From contig JAJFJQ010000063.1 in assembly GCA_021773835.1 (NCBI GenBank), positions 1-64,000 on the forward strand: a DNA stretch of 64,000 bases, in the 5' to 3' direction. Under the pieces are notes generated by a model. It had not been told where the DNA came from. It searched no databases and saw only the letters and a list, made by a program, of their open reading frames with translations. Numbering within the stretch: the first letter of the stretch is position 1; each line of letters opens with the position of its first letter. The position numbers were made by a program, and so were the translations under genes. Origin of the DNA: Gammaproteobacteria bacterium. GTDB lineage: Bacteria > Pseudomonadota > Gammaproteobacteria > Ga0077536. This document shows positions 26,415 through 35,926 of the stretch, one piece after another.

Positions 26415-27094
26415 ATACAAACCCTGTCACAATTAGTAGTTTACAAGAAGTAACGTTTAATTTTACGCAGAGAGCGTGCTAGAGGGGGCCCCTCCCTAAG
26501 CAGCTTCGCCGTCCCCCCCCATATAGGATTCGGATTCCGCACCGCCGCCGGAGTTCCAGTCTCCTCGATTCGTCGAGACCGAGTCGCCTCGCTTCTACGC
26601 AACGTAGTTACGTTCTAAGCCTGATGGTTAGTCGCGTCGCTACGAAGTAACATCGCCTCTCCGTGCCTAACGTCTTCGAGATTGTGCAACGGAGTGCCCC
26701 GGTTGGATTATTGCCTAGACCCGCGGTGGCTGGTTGCTTTAAGTGTAGTTGCTTCGACACGGCGGTGCAGGCAGCCGAACATATCCTTAGGCTTAGGTAT
26801 GGCATCAACTAGAACGCGGATACTCGTTCACATCCGTCACGACGGTCGCAAAACGACTCTCAGGCGCCCTCCGATCAGATACGTTAATTGGGACATTCTT
26901 CGCATCGAACGTTTAGTCGACAGCTTTCTATAAGCATGCGCGTTGGTTTTGAATTTAGTAAAACACGCAGTACTATTGATAACTAAGATGTTGATATTTA
27001 TAGACAGAGAGAATTAGTCCTACCTAAATGCAGAACACTAAAAAGACATTTAGGTCCGCGAATTCTAGACGCTAGCGTAATTGAGTGAACGCTT
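26415..27094. other. Intergenic stretch in the island
   Basis: About 680 bp between divergent gene groups. It contains G and C homopolymer runs near 26480-26520 and several short open frames without ribosome-binding sites. Promoters for both directions are expected, but I could not identify convincing boxes. Confidence 0.35.
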
Positions 27095-27568
27095 ATGAGA
27101 CTCGTTATTATCTTGCTCGCGATTTTTACGCAGATATCGGCATCATGTGCAACAGAAGATGCTAACAGCTCTGTCGATACCTTAATCGAACAATCAGGAT
27201 TAGCTCACTTACCCGAATCAGATCGTAAGAAGCTATCAGATCTAATAGTAGCGGTCATAGACGCCGGAACCGCGGAAAGTGCAAAACAAGCGCACTTGGC
27301 AGCATTGGCAAGCAACTATTTTTCGGCCCAAGGCTACAAACTATTGTTTCTACAACTAGCACAAGTAGACGGAAAGGCCTGGCTCGTTGTTAACGATACA
27401 TTTCAGCGTTACACCACATACGATTTGCCGGTTATGTTCCCAAAAACTACGTTTCGCGACGGATACTATTTCTGTAAGCCCGAGATAATCATAGGAATAA
27501 GTAAAATGATCGATGAGACAGGGAAAGAACAAAGTTTTTCATTCGCAAAGTGGAAGCAAGTGCGTTAA
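27095..27568 (+). CDS. Secreted protein, unknown
   Basis: A 157-residue protein with an N-terminal signal sequence (hydrophobic residues 3-15, then SASCAT, which may also serve as a lipobox). A helical region follows (ESDRKKLSDLIVAVIDAG) and then a beta-rich C-terminus. No family recognised. The next lipoprotein gene starts seven bases after its stop, so they form an operon. Confidence 0.55.
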   Translation: MRLVIILLAIFTQISASCATEDANSSVDTLIEQSGLAHLPESDRKKLSDLIVAVIDAGTAESAKQAHLAALASNYFSAQGYKLLFLQLAQVDGKAWLVVNDTFQRYTTYDLPVMFPKTTFRDGYYFCKPEIIIGISKMIDETGKEQSFSFAKWKQVR

Positions 27569-27575
27569 CAGTCTC

Positions 27576-28070
27576 ATGAGCATGTGTGAAATATCCGTGC
27601 AATCACGCCTCCTCGCGGCTCAGCTCATGCTCATATTGGTAATTTCGTTGGCCTCGTGCGGTAGTGGACGATACGACTCTAAAGAACGTGACCAAGTTGA
27701 GAGCTTTATTAGAGCGTCAGAATTATTTCTTGCCGCCGGCGACGATAGAAAAGCAGTATTTGCAGAGTATCAACCCGAACGCGTAAGGAGCGGGACGATT
27801 ACGGATGATCAACTACAGAAATTCATTCAGAAGCTCCACGCAGCGAAATCGGAAGTGGAGAAGGTATCACCCGAAGTTCCAACGAAAATTCACCCGGATC
27901 TGCCCGAGGCGTTTGAAAAGAAAATGCGGGCATCATTAGCCAACCAAATCATTGGCTACACAAGCAACAATATGGAAGAGCGAATCCAAGCTCAAGTAAT
28001 TGGCGTGAGCTTACACAATGAGTGGATTCGATGGTGGAATAATCATGATCAGGGCTTTCAGACAAAATGA
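27576..28070 (+). CDS. Lipoprotein, unknown
   Basis: A 164-residue protein with a signal peptide ending in the lipobox LASC and a helical mature part rich in Lys, Glu and Gln. ATG at 27576 is preferred over the upstream frame opening because it starts just before the signal peptide and directly follows the previous gene. No family recognised. Confidence 0.55.
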   Translation: MSMCEISVQSRLLAAQLMLILVISLASCGSGRYDSKERDQVESFIRASELFLAAGDDRKAVFAEYQPERVRSGTITDDQLQKFIQKLHAAKSEVEKVSPEVPTKIHPDLPEAFEKKMRASLANQIIGYTSNNMEERIQAQVIGVSLHNEWIRWWNNHDQGFQTK

Positions 28071-28367
28071 GCCCTAACCACGCGCAGCAGCCGTACCGTG
28101 ACAGGGTCATTGTTGCGTCACCGGTCCACTCGTCGCATGCAGTCAACAGCACGTTAGTGAGACGTTGAGGGTGTAGTATTAGTCAGAACGAAAAGTTGCA
28201 ATTAAAATCCACCTTCTCAAATGCGCTGTACGCTCCGATCTCGGTGTCAATAACGCTCCTGACACCCCGAAAATGCACCAAATATTGAGCGACCAGACGT
28301 ATCCTGCACCCGCGTTAGCTTACAGAGCGGGCTACATGCCGCCGCAACCGCCCAGGAAAAATCGCCG

Positions 28368-29951
28368 ATGGTAAAGAACAAAGGGGAAACGGTAGACGCA
28401 ACCCCGTCGAAGCGTCTTTACCTCTCGATAATCGCAGATTACACGGTCGAGAGGGCTCTTTGCGAGCTGATAGACAACGCCGTTGACCTTTCTTGCAAGC
28501 CAGATGGACAAGATAACCTAACGGTCTCTATCGACCTAAATCTTGATCAGCAGTTAATCCGAATAACGGATAACGCTGGCGGCGTACCTCACGCGCGACT
28601 TCGAGACATCGTCGCACCGGGCTCTACCGGAAATACGGGAGTCGATGAAACTATTGGAATATTCGGAGTAGGCAGCAAACGTGCAACTATCGCCCTAGCT
28701 CAGGAAGTGCGAATCCGAACACGGGAAGCAGCAGCCGATACGTTTGAATTGTCTTTAAACGATGAGTGGATAGAAGAAGCGGATAATTGGGATGTTTCAG
28801 TAAGAAAGGCCCCCAATATCGACGAAGGCACTACCGTTATCGAATTAGTAAAGCTCCGAACCCCATTAACTATCGGGGAAATAGACGAAGTACGCCAATA
28901 TGTGTCCGCTACGTACGGAAAAATATTTCTATCCAGCAAGCTAGCCATAGTGATCAATGGCGAATCGGTCTCCGCGACAACATTCGAGGATTGGGCTTAC
29001 CCGCCGGAATTTGAACCGCGAAGATATCTAGGGACGGTGTCCACAGCGAGCGGTGACGAGATTTCTGTCGAAGCAATAGCAGGGTTGTCGAAAACGTCCA
29101 GCCCGGCAAGTGGCGACTACGGCGTCTACTTCTATTGCAACAATCGATTAATTGCCCGCGCCTTAAAGTCTATTGATGTCGGCTTTACTACTGGACTCGC
29201 GGGCAAGCCGCACCCTGACGCTTCCCTGATGCGCGTCATAGTCTCTTTATCTGGCCCCGCGCGGTTAATGCCGTGGAACAGCAGCAAATCGGACATCCAC
29301 GCAGGCCACGAAGTATTCGCGGCCATTCGATTATGGCTAGTGCAGGTCGTAAAAGATTTCGCGTCGCTATCTCGCAGACTCAATAAGTCTGAAGGTGGTT
29401 GGCACGGAAATGTATTCGCCTATCGCACTGGAGAAATAGTTACGATACCCATGGACGATCTACCGAACGCACGAACGTCATTTTTACCACCATTACCAAC
29501 CGCGAAGCCAAGGTTCGACACGAAAGTAACGGCTTTAAATAAGACGCTGGCGAAAAACAAGCCGTGGGTTATGGGTCTGTACGAAGCGATAATAGCCGTC
29601 GACATAATCGACAAAAAGAACTTTAGCCAAGGGAATCGAATTAACCTCATTCTCCTTGATAGCACGCTGGAGATCGGGTTTAAGGAGTTTCTTGTAAATG
29701 ACGTTCAGTCCCGTTATGGCGAAAAAAGAATTCAAGATATATTCTCCAATCGTGTCGATGTTCATAATGAGATCAAGAAGCACAAACGCATCGCGAAAGC
29801 CGACTGGAAGAGAATCGAATATTTTTACAACTTGAGGTGCTATCTGATCCATCGTAAAGCAACCGCGTCGATCGACGACAACGAAATACTAGAATTCCGA
29901 TTGTTAGTACAAAAAGTACTGGGTAAGCTCTTTCAGGTTAAATTCGATTGA
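28368..29951 (+). CDS. GHKL ATPase with C-terminal HEPN-like domain
   Basis: A 527-residue protein. The N-terminal third is a GHKL ATPase (HATPase_c_3 type): N-box ALCELIDNAVDL near residue 30, DNAGGVPHA near 67 and the G2 lid GIFGVGSKRATIAL near 97. The middle part resembles the GyrB/MORC transducer region (YFYCNNRLIARALKS). The last 130 residues are all-helical and contain YNLRCYLIHRKA, matching the R-x4-H motif of HEPN RNases, within a HEPN-like pattern. GHKL-plus-HEPN would couple ATP-driven sensing to RNA cleavage, a plausible anti-phage or abortive-infection design. The function is inferred; the GHKL call is firm. Confidence 0.75.
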   Translation: MVKNKGETVDATPSKRLYLSIIADYTVERALCELIDNAVDLSCKPDGQDNLTVSIDLNLDQQLIRITDNAGGVPHARLRDIVAPGSTGNTGVDETIGIFGVGSKRATIALAQEVRIRTREAAADTFELSLNDEWIEEADNWDVSVRKAPNIDEGTTVIELVKLRTPLTIGEIDEVRQYVSATYGKIFLSSKLAIVINGESVSATTFEDWAYPPEFEPRRYLGTVSTASGDEISVEAIAGLSKTSSPASGDYGVYFYCNNRLIARALKSIDVGFTTGLAGKPHPDASLMRVIVSLSGPARLMPWNSSKSDIHAGHEVFAAIRLWLVQVVKDFASLSRRLNKSEGGWHGNVFAYRTGEIVTIPMDDLPNARTSFLPPLPTAKPRFDTKVTALNKTLAKNKPWVMGLYEAIIAVDIIDKKNFSQGNRINLILLDSTLEIGFKEFLVNDVQSRYGEKRIQDIFSNRVDVHNEIKKHKRIAKADWKRIEYFYNLRCYLIHRKATASIDDNEILEFRLLVQKVLGKLFQVKFD

Positions 29952-30608
29952 AGCAGTACGACGATCGAAAAAATCTGCAATTTAACGATGCGCCAACCTA
30001 CCCGTTGACGACGTCCTGGAATGCCCGCTTGAGGCGTGGCGGCCCAAGCTAGATCTCCTACTGCCGGTAAGATCGGATACTGACGTTTTCTTGGAAAACC
30101 CGACTCGGGATCCGTCGCTACCAAGCTACTTCACCACGAAGTAACTCGACACCAACGACGCTCTGTACGTATTGACCACGAGACGGTGCAGCTGTCGGAC
30201 CACAGTAGGTCCGAGACCAAGACACCTCGCGACGAGGGTCTCTATACAAAAAAATAAAAATAATTTTTTAAAAACTCAAATAAAGCGTGTCCGGTACGGG
30301 TAGCCCCGGGAACTCAAAGGCCTACCCCCACTTCGGATTCGTGTCCCGAATCGAAGTCGAATTTAGGGTTCTCTGGCTATCGCAATTCGATAATATTTAA
30401 CTACCGTGCCTCTCGGCGAATCTACCGAATTAACGAAACGCGCGGGTATTATGCGACATGCTGAAGCACGTTAAAGGGCTGCCTCCCCGCATAATATGCG
30501 TTTAGTCTAAATCGGTAGGTTCTCGCTCGGTTCGGTAGCACACGGCGATTCTCGCCGCGTGTTTTCTCTTTTTGTCATGTGTTTTTTGATTTATTGGAGA
30601 TTTATCAT
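29952..30608. other. Intergenic stretch with AT-rich run and hairpin
   Basis: About 650 bp. It holds an A/T run (30246-30275), an imperfect repeat of the motif CGCATAATATGCG/CGGGTATTATGCG, and an imperfect GC-rich hairpin at about 30539-30562 (cacacggcga/tcgccgcgtg) followed by a T-rich tract, probably a terminator before the RadC-like gene. No gene seen. Confidence 0.4.
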
Positions 30609-31106
30609 ATGACAAACGCGTTTCACTTAAACGAGACCACAGGTCGCTACTTACCAACACGTCCTTTGTTGGCAAACGACATTATCGCGAAAGCGAAAGA
30701 ATTGGTGTCAGCGGCGTTAAAGCGCGATAGCGCATGCCTCTGTAACCCTTCGGCCGTACGTGATTATCTTCAACTGGCGCTTAGTGGTTGTGAGCGTGAG
30801 ACTTTTGCCGTCTTGTACTTAGACACTCGGCATAGAGTCATCACTGTCGAGCATCTCTTCACTGGCACCATCGACAGCTGTAACGTCTATCCTCGCGAGG
30901 TTCTCAAATCTGCGTTGAATCATAGCGCTGCAGCCGTAATCCTCGCCCACAATCATCCGAGCGGCGACTCAGAGCCCTCGGAGGCTGATAAATGCATCAC
31001 ACGTCGTTTGCAAGAAGCCCTGAAGCTCGTCGATATCCGTGTTCTCGACCACTTCATTGTTGGCTCGAATGAGCCTTTGAGCTTTGTGGAGCGTGGATTA
31101 CTTTGA
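30609..31106 (+). CDS. RadC-like JAB/MPN-domain protein
   Basis: A 165-residue protein with the RadC/YeeS C-terminal domain and the full JAMM metal motif: AHNHPSGDSEPSEADKCIT near residue 115, with the partner Glu in the conserved strand before it. The helix-hairpin-helix of chromosomal RadC is missing, as in island-borne YeeS-type proteins. The start at 30609 has GGAGA eight bases upstream. Such genes travel with prophages and defence islands; the biochemical role is unresolved. Confidence 0.85.
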   Translation: MTNAFHLNETTGRYLPTRPLLANDIIAKAKELVSAALKRDSACLCNPSAVRDYLQLALSGCERETFAVLYLDTRHRVITVEHLFTGTIDSCNVYPREVLKSALNHSAAAVILAHNHPSGDSEPSEADKCITRRLQEALKLVDIRVLDHFIVGSNEPLSFVERGLL

Positions 31107-31280
31107 AGCTTGGAACGACGCCATTTTGTGGCGTCCGTTCAAAGCGGATTAAGGGACGTTCATTGTGCCGAGGCGTCGAGCCCTTAGCGGTCATGGGGGG
31201 TTCTTCAACCCATGCTCTCCCGCACTTTACGACGGCTAATTGGAGCGGCAGCGGAGAAAGGAAACAGTCAGGCGCCAGAT

Positions 31281-33293
31281 TCATTGCTTGTTAGGTTTCG
31301 CCCCGCGGCCCGAGAGATCTTCACCGTCGATGACAACGCCTTTCGTAAACTGAGAATAGGTGTCTCTAAGATGTTGTAGTGCGTCGTTTTGATCGATTTC
31401 GTAGTTCAGTTTTTCACGAACAAACTCCAAGCGAAATTTGTTTTCTCGAATAATCTGCGACCAGGTTTTGGCCCATACTGTAACGTCTGGCCCCTCAGTG
31501 CCTCTATATAGGACGCCTTTCGGTCTTCCGGTTTGGTTAGCTTCGCGCACCGCATGATTATCGAGTTCGTTCGAAATTATCCAGAAATCCCATTTGGCAG
31601 ACAGCGAGGAGAATCGCTCGTCTTCGATTACGGCGAACGCATAGCTTTTTATTTGCGAACATTCCTTTTCCCTGATTTTTACTTTCGGTGCCTTGAGCTC
31701 AACCACTAGATGTTCGACTTCATTTTCTCTGTTGCACGGGATAGATCGGGACAACATTAAGTCAACGATGCCTACGCTTCCGTCCACCTTGGTGACATTT
31801 TCGTCGATATGGATCTCGTCGCCGAGGATTTGCCTGTGTTTCCGTAGCACCTGTGTAAGCGATCGATCGTTAACGGATATAGAAAATTCCTGTCCGAACA
31901 GCCAGGTATTCTCCGCCACAATCTTATGTAACTGACTGCGCTCCTTTAGCGTTTTCTTTGAATCAACATCAAACAGCAACAGCTCTAATCCAGCTATAAA
32001 CTTTAAGCGATCGGTAACCAGTTTGGACGCATTTATAACTCCTACCAGTGACACGTCACGGAGTAAATCTGATAGTTGATCTAGTTCCTTCTTCGGGAGG
32101 TTTAGAACCTCAGTAATTACTGCTTGGAGTTCGTCGGGGCCACGTTCTACAGCGTGACGAAGCATTCTCAGTTGGAAAGCCTTGGACGTTCTATCTGATT
32201 CCTCAAATGCAGGGAGGCTTTCAGCTACTTTCGTGGCAACAACGTCGAATACTTCACGCTCAGCGACTTCCACTGGCGAGGTGGCATCTTCCGCAAACGG
32301 ATATACTTTTTCCTCTTTCCATTTTCGGATCGCTTCTCGTCCTTCTTCGCGTAAGCGCAATAAGAAATGGGACTTAATGGCGCGTATCGCGCCGTCGCAC
32401 GCGTCACGGAGATGCGTATTTAGCTCCCCGAGGCCTAACGTCCCGTCGTTACTCAATACGCTGATAAGCTCAGACTTAACGTAGGCGGAAAAGCCAAATT
32501 CGCCTATGCCCCGGATCTGCTTCGGATACGGTTCAATCGGAAACCCGCTAGCAGTGCACAGCCACAATTCCCTATCGCCGCCCTCTCGCCATTCGACGAT
32601 CTCAAGACTGACCGGGTAATCAACCTCGTTGTACGCCACGGTATCCAGTGCGACTGTCTCAACGTTTCGAATTGCAGTTGTCGGGTCTAGGCGTATGCCT
32701 TCAATTGTTATCGTGGCTGTTTGATAAGTACGAAGGTATAGAGCAAATATCGGTAGCAATTTCTCGAACGCTACTTCCGGGTCAAATATCGCAAATTCTC
32801 GCTCCGGTTCATTAATGCGGACTGTTACGCCAGGGGTAGTACGAGAGCCTACGCCACCTTCTTCAAGTTGAAATTCTTCAAGCCGATCCGCGAAGGCGCT
32901 AATTTGAAACGGTGATGCTACGGAGCCATCACTAGCTTTTGCAACTACAGTCCATTGGACACATCGGCCCAGGGCGAAAGCCTTGAATCGCCCTTGACCC
33001 TCCTTCCCGTGGAGTTGACGGCCATCCTCCGTTTTCTCCTTTCGTGCCTTCCATGAGCCTCCCAGCGCCGTGAATAAGGATTCGGCTTCCGCCATTAGGA
33101 AGCCACGACCGTTGTCCTTTACGATGAGTTCAAGGGTGCCGAGATCACCTTTAGTGAAATAGACTTCGACTGAAGTCGCATCTGCATCAAGCGCGTTCCA
33201 TATTAACTCGGCTAGTCCCCGCTCAGGACTCGCGTGCGCGATCTTTGATAGGTGATCACGTTGAACTTCGACTCGGCACGTTCGTTCAGTCAT
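31281..33293 (-). CDS. GHKL ATPase with C-terminal Shedu-like PD-(D/E)XK nuclease domain
   Basis: A 670-residue protein. The N-terminus is a GHKL ATPase: GLAELIWNALDADAT near residue 25, DNGRGFLMAEAESLF near 60 and GKEGQGRFKAFALG near 96. After a helical middle, the last 230 residues contain IVAENTWLFGQEF near 450, then GIVDLMLSR near 505 and HLVVELKAPKV near 528. The Asp and the E-L-K triad fit a PD-(D/E)XK nuclease like the DUF4263/Shedu family. This is an ATPase-sensor plus DNA-cutting effector design typical of single-gene defence systems. The ATPase call is firm, the nuclease call strong from motif spacing, the defence role inferred. Confidence 0.8.
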   Translation of the reverse strand: MTERTCRVEVQRDHLSKIAHASPERGLAELIWNALDADATSVEVYFTKGDLGTLELIVKDNGRGFLMAEAESLFTALGGSWKARKEKTEDGRQLHGKEGQGRFKAFALGRCVQWTVVAKASDGSVASPFQISAFADRLEEFQLEEGGVGSRTTPGVTVRINEPEREFAIFDPEVAFEKLLPIFALYLRTYQTATITIEGIRLDPTTAIRNVETVALDTVAYNEVDYPVSLEIVEWREGGDRELWLCTASGFPIEPYPKQIRGIGEFGFSAYVKSELISVLSNDGTLGLGELNTHLRDACDGAIRAIKSHFLLRLREEGREAIRKWKEEKVYPFAEDATSPVEVAEREVFDVVATKVAESLPAFEESDRTSKAFQLRMLRHAVERGPDELQAVITEVLNLPKKELDQLSDLLRDVSLVGVINASKLVTDRLKFIAGLELLLFDVDSKKTLKERSQLHKIVAENTWLFGQEFSISVNDRSLTQVLRKHRQILGDEIHIDENVTKVDGSVGIVDLMLSRSIPCNRENEVEHLVVELKAPKVKIREKECSQIKSYAFAVIEDERFSSLSAKWDFWIISNELDNHAVREANQTGRPKGVLYRGTEGPDVTVWAKTWSQIIRENKFRLEFVREKLNYEIDQNDALQHLRDTYSQFTKGVVIDGEDLSGRGAKPNKQ

Positions 33294-33888
33294 ATGATGA
33301 ATATAGACGGTTGGATTTTGAGACGCCCAACTTTGGATTAGACAGGAACCTTTAATAGGGTAATTGGCGGAATCTGGCTAGCGATATAATTCATGATTAC
33401 GTTTTGGTAATTCTCACTGAGAGCTTATCGTAGGGCTCGGTGGAACGATATGCTTCTGGGACCGCTTAGGGTGTATTGTGTTGAAAAAGTCTTAACAAAC
33501 GACGACAGAAATCGTTAGCCAAATTCGACCGCACAGGATCGCGCGTGCGCCACGATCGGCACTTGAGCAATGGGTCAGCGACCCTTTAAATTAAAGCGAT
33601 TTTTCGATTGCGGCCTTTTTCAACAGAATAGGTCGCTAACTGTCTGCTGCGTCGCAGCATCATTGGCGGTTATTCACAGCGTAACGGACGGACACGTCTA
33701 CCTAGTTAGATTGAGATTTATCGGCGTTATCGCGCCGAGGAAGTTACCCTCTAGAAAATACAAATGACGCCCAATCATCTACTGCTTAGACGCAATGTCT
33801 CATGCTCTTGTGTACGGCACGGGGACCGTTTGCTGACTACCCGAACCACGCAATATTGATATCTACTTACACCTGAGTTCTCGACCAG
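33294..33888. other. Intergenic stretch in the island
   Basis: About 600 bp without a recognised gene. Short open frames exist but have no ribosome-binding site or family pattern. Confidence 0.35.
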
Positions 33889-34053
33889 ATGATCAATTAC
33901 CGCATCATCAAGCGTACGATGTCCCCACACGTCTTGTTCGAAACACATTTCAGCAACTATCACGACCAAGTCGCCACAGGCATATTCGACGAGAGAGCAA
34001 AGGACGTCGTAGAAGTGATCGACTGGATTAATTCGAATGTGGAGCTGGGTTAA
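33889..34053 (+). CDS. Possible small protein, 54 residues
   Basis: A short frame starting ATG at 33889 and ending four bases before the next gene. The C-terminal part FDERAKDVVEVIDWINSN has a protein-like amphipathic pattern. There is no clear ribosome-binding site. If real, it is an operon partner or leader of the following HTH gene; it could also be the remnant of a longer gene. Confidence 0.35.
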   Translation: MINYRIIKRTMSPHVLFETHFSNYHDQVATGIFDERAKDVVEVIDWINSNVELG

Positions 34054-34057
34054 CGTT

Positions 34058-34714
34058 ATGGCAAAGAAAATATTGCGCACAGATAGCAAAGATAAACCGC
34101 TCGCATTGCGCGCAGTGCCGTTGATGCTTGGATGCGGTGTAGACGACGTCCTACACCTAATTCGTAAGCATTTCTGGAAGAGCGAAACCGATCCAATCAA
34201 AAAATTGCCCGTTTATCGTCTTTACCCTGACTCAAGATACGATCGCGTTGCTGACCTAGACAAATTTATTCCAAGCACTGGCGCAAAACTGTCACTCATG
34301 GAATTAATCGAGACTATCCCCAAAGACTGGTTCGTTTTTTTAAACGATCTAAAAGAGGCCGTAGCCACATGGGACGAACGCAATCCTTTCCGTGGCGCGA
34401 AACCAATCGATCTCGATCCGACAGTGCACGGATTCGAAGAGCTTATAAAAAAATGCCCGTCGGAACTTTGCTCAACAATTAGCACGGTACACACCTCGAA
34501 AAAGAAAACCCTTACTAATGATGGTCCTAAAGAGAAGCATGATGAACGGAAAGACCGCTGGATGGAGGAAGCCGTATCGCTTTATAAAGGCGACGATAGT
34601 TTGACGCTAAAGCAGATATCGGAACGAATTGCTGGCCGAGAATATGTGAGGGCCGGCACAATTCAACGGATTCTAAGTATGACCGCTATCAGAAAAAAAG
34701 CGCGCCTTTCTTAG
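34058..34714 (+). CDS. Possible HTH protein upstream of the origin
   Basis: A 218-residue charged protein. The C-terminus has a helix-turn-helix-like pattern (LTLKQISERIAGREYVRAG, then TIQRILS). The N-terminal part (LMLGCGVDDVLHLIRKHFWK) may be another DNA-binding or interaction region. ATG at 34058 is preferred to one at 34037. Its position just before the iterons and replication genes suggests a replication or regulatory role, but I recognise no family. Confidence 0.55.
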   Translation: MAKKILRTDSKDKPLALRAVPLMLGCGVDDVLHLIRKHFWKSETDPIKKLPVYRLYPDSRYDRVADLDKFIPSTGAKLSLMELIETIPKDWFVFLNDLKEAVATWDERNPFRGAKPIDLDPTVHGFEELIKKCPSELCSTISTVHTSKKKTLTNDGPKEKHDERKDRWMEEAVSLYKGDDSLTLKQISERIAGREYVRAGTIQRILSMTAIRKKARLS

Positions 34715-35015
34715 TTCGCTTTTTCGCCTGCCGCTAAAACGTTGACGTAGCGCCGTTCATCTGCCGCTTTAGGTCTTTTTTTATCTAAACGCCAGATTTT
34801 CGCCTCTCTGAAAAGCCCCGGATTCATTGAGTGTTGCGTTCCAGCAACGCCTCCGCGCCCCGTAGATTTCGCTTTTTTGCCTTGAGATTGTGCGTGCCTA
34901 CCGACGCAGTGTTGCGTCTTATTAAGTATACCAAGGCAGTAAAAAGGAAAAATAAATGCACGGGAATTTTTATACCAACGGCGCTCTAACATTAGCGCAA
35001 AAGCGAGGTGCTGAA

Positions 35016-35219
35016 GGAATACGCGGAATACGCGTTTTTTTGCAAAACCTCTATACGCTAAGTACTCAACGATACGTACTTTACATCCGTATTTTCCTCT
35101 TCAGGGTAAAAGGAGCGTATTCCGCGTATTCCTTTGTAATTACCCCTTTATTAACAAAGAGTTACAGCATAACAAACGCGTATTCCTCGCGTATTCTGCC
35201 CCCCTGTTTTGCGTATTCC
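35016..35219. repeat. Iteron array, putative replication origin of the island
   Basis: The 9-mer GGAATACGC occurs twice in tandem at 35016-35033. Its complement GCGTATTCC occurs twice in tandem at 35115-35132, again at 35178-35186 and 35211-35219, with an 8/9 copy at 35189-35197. The two tandem pairs form an exact 18-bp inverted repeat around an 81-bp AT-rich centre. Directly downstream are the primase and SF3 helicase genes. This is the expected layout of an iteron origin bound by the element's own initiator. Confidence 0.8.
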
Positions 35220-35251
35220 CGCACCAATTCCACCCATGGAGGGCAGCAGTA

Positions 35252-35926
35252 ATGGAGCTTGTATTCCTTGAAGCCGCCTGCGGTACGCCGTTAACCAAGT
35301 CCTTCGACCGTAAAAACGACGGATCGATTTCCAAGTCGAGCTACCCTCTCGTCAGCTATTTCACCAGTCACTCTGAGAAAGTGGACTCAATTGATGATTT
35401 CCACGCGGTGATAAAGAAACATAGCGACGTGGGCGATTGTCTACTGAAAGGGCAACTCGATCGACCTCTGTTCAACGAGCGACGTGCCGGACACACCAAC
35501 GCCGACACCCCAACGGAGTGGGCCGCGCTCGATAACGATGGTCTCGACGATCTCTCACCAGGCGATCTAATGAACTTGGTCGGTCTGGGTGATATCGACT
35601 ACATCGTCCAGTACTCAGCCTCCGCTGGTATCACCGGCCCAGTGAACCGGTACCACACGTTTTTCCTACTGGAGCAACCAATGCTTCCGGCAGCATTAAA
35701 GGTGATTGTGAAACGTTGGAACCTGGCGATCCCCGATATCGGTAAACACTTGCGCCTGACTAAAACGCAGTGTGCTCTGCGCTACCCGCTCGATGTCTCG
35801 ATCAATCAGAACGACAAACTCATCTATATCGCTGAGCCGAATATTGCTGGTGATGTCGAGGTCAACCTTACTGAGCCTCGCTACAACCTTGTTCGTGGCT
35901 CCAAACGCCGAGGAACCATTTCATGA
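35252..35926 (+). CDS. Primase-like replication protein (AEP-type)
   Basis: A 224-residue protein immediately after the iterons. Features recalling archaeo-eukaryotic primases are WAALDNDGLDDL (acidic metal-binding segment near residue 90) and VQYSASAGITG followed by RYHTFFLLEQP near 125-145. The next gene, an SF3 helicase, overlaps it by 4 bp (ATGA). In related satellites and plasmids, primase and helicase are often one polypeptide; here they are split but coupled. The family call is from motif pattern and context. Confidence 0.6.
   Translation: MELVFLEAACGTPLTKSFDRKNDGSISKSSYPLVSYFTSHSEKVDSIDDFHAVIKKHSDVGDCLLKGQLDRPLFNERRAGHTNADTPTEWAALDNDGLDDLSPGDLMNLVGLGDIDYIVQYSASAGITGPVNRYHTFFLLEQPMLPAALKVIVKRWNLAIPDIGKHLRLTKTQCALRYPLDVSINQNDKLIYIAEPNIAGDVEVNLTEPRYNLVRGSKRRGTIS

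Noticed and set aside
26608-26933. Open frames on both strands in the 26.4-27.1 kb gap
   Set aside because: No ribosome-binding sites, no motif and atypical composition compared with the island genes.
34711-34992. Minus-strand 93-codon frame abutting the origin region
   Set aside because: It converges on the HTH gene stop, is highly basic and lacks a ribosome-binding site; more likely part of the non-coding origin flank.
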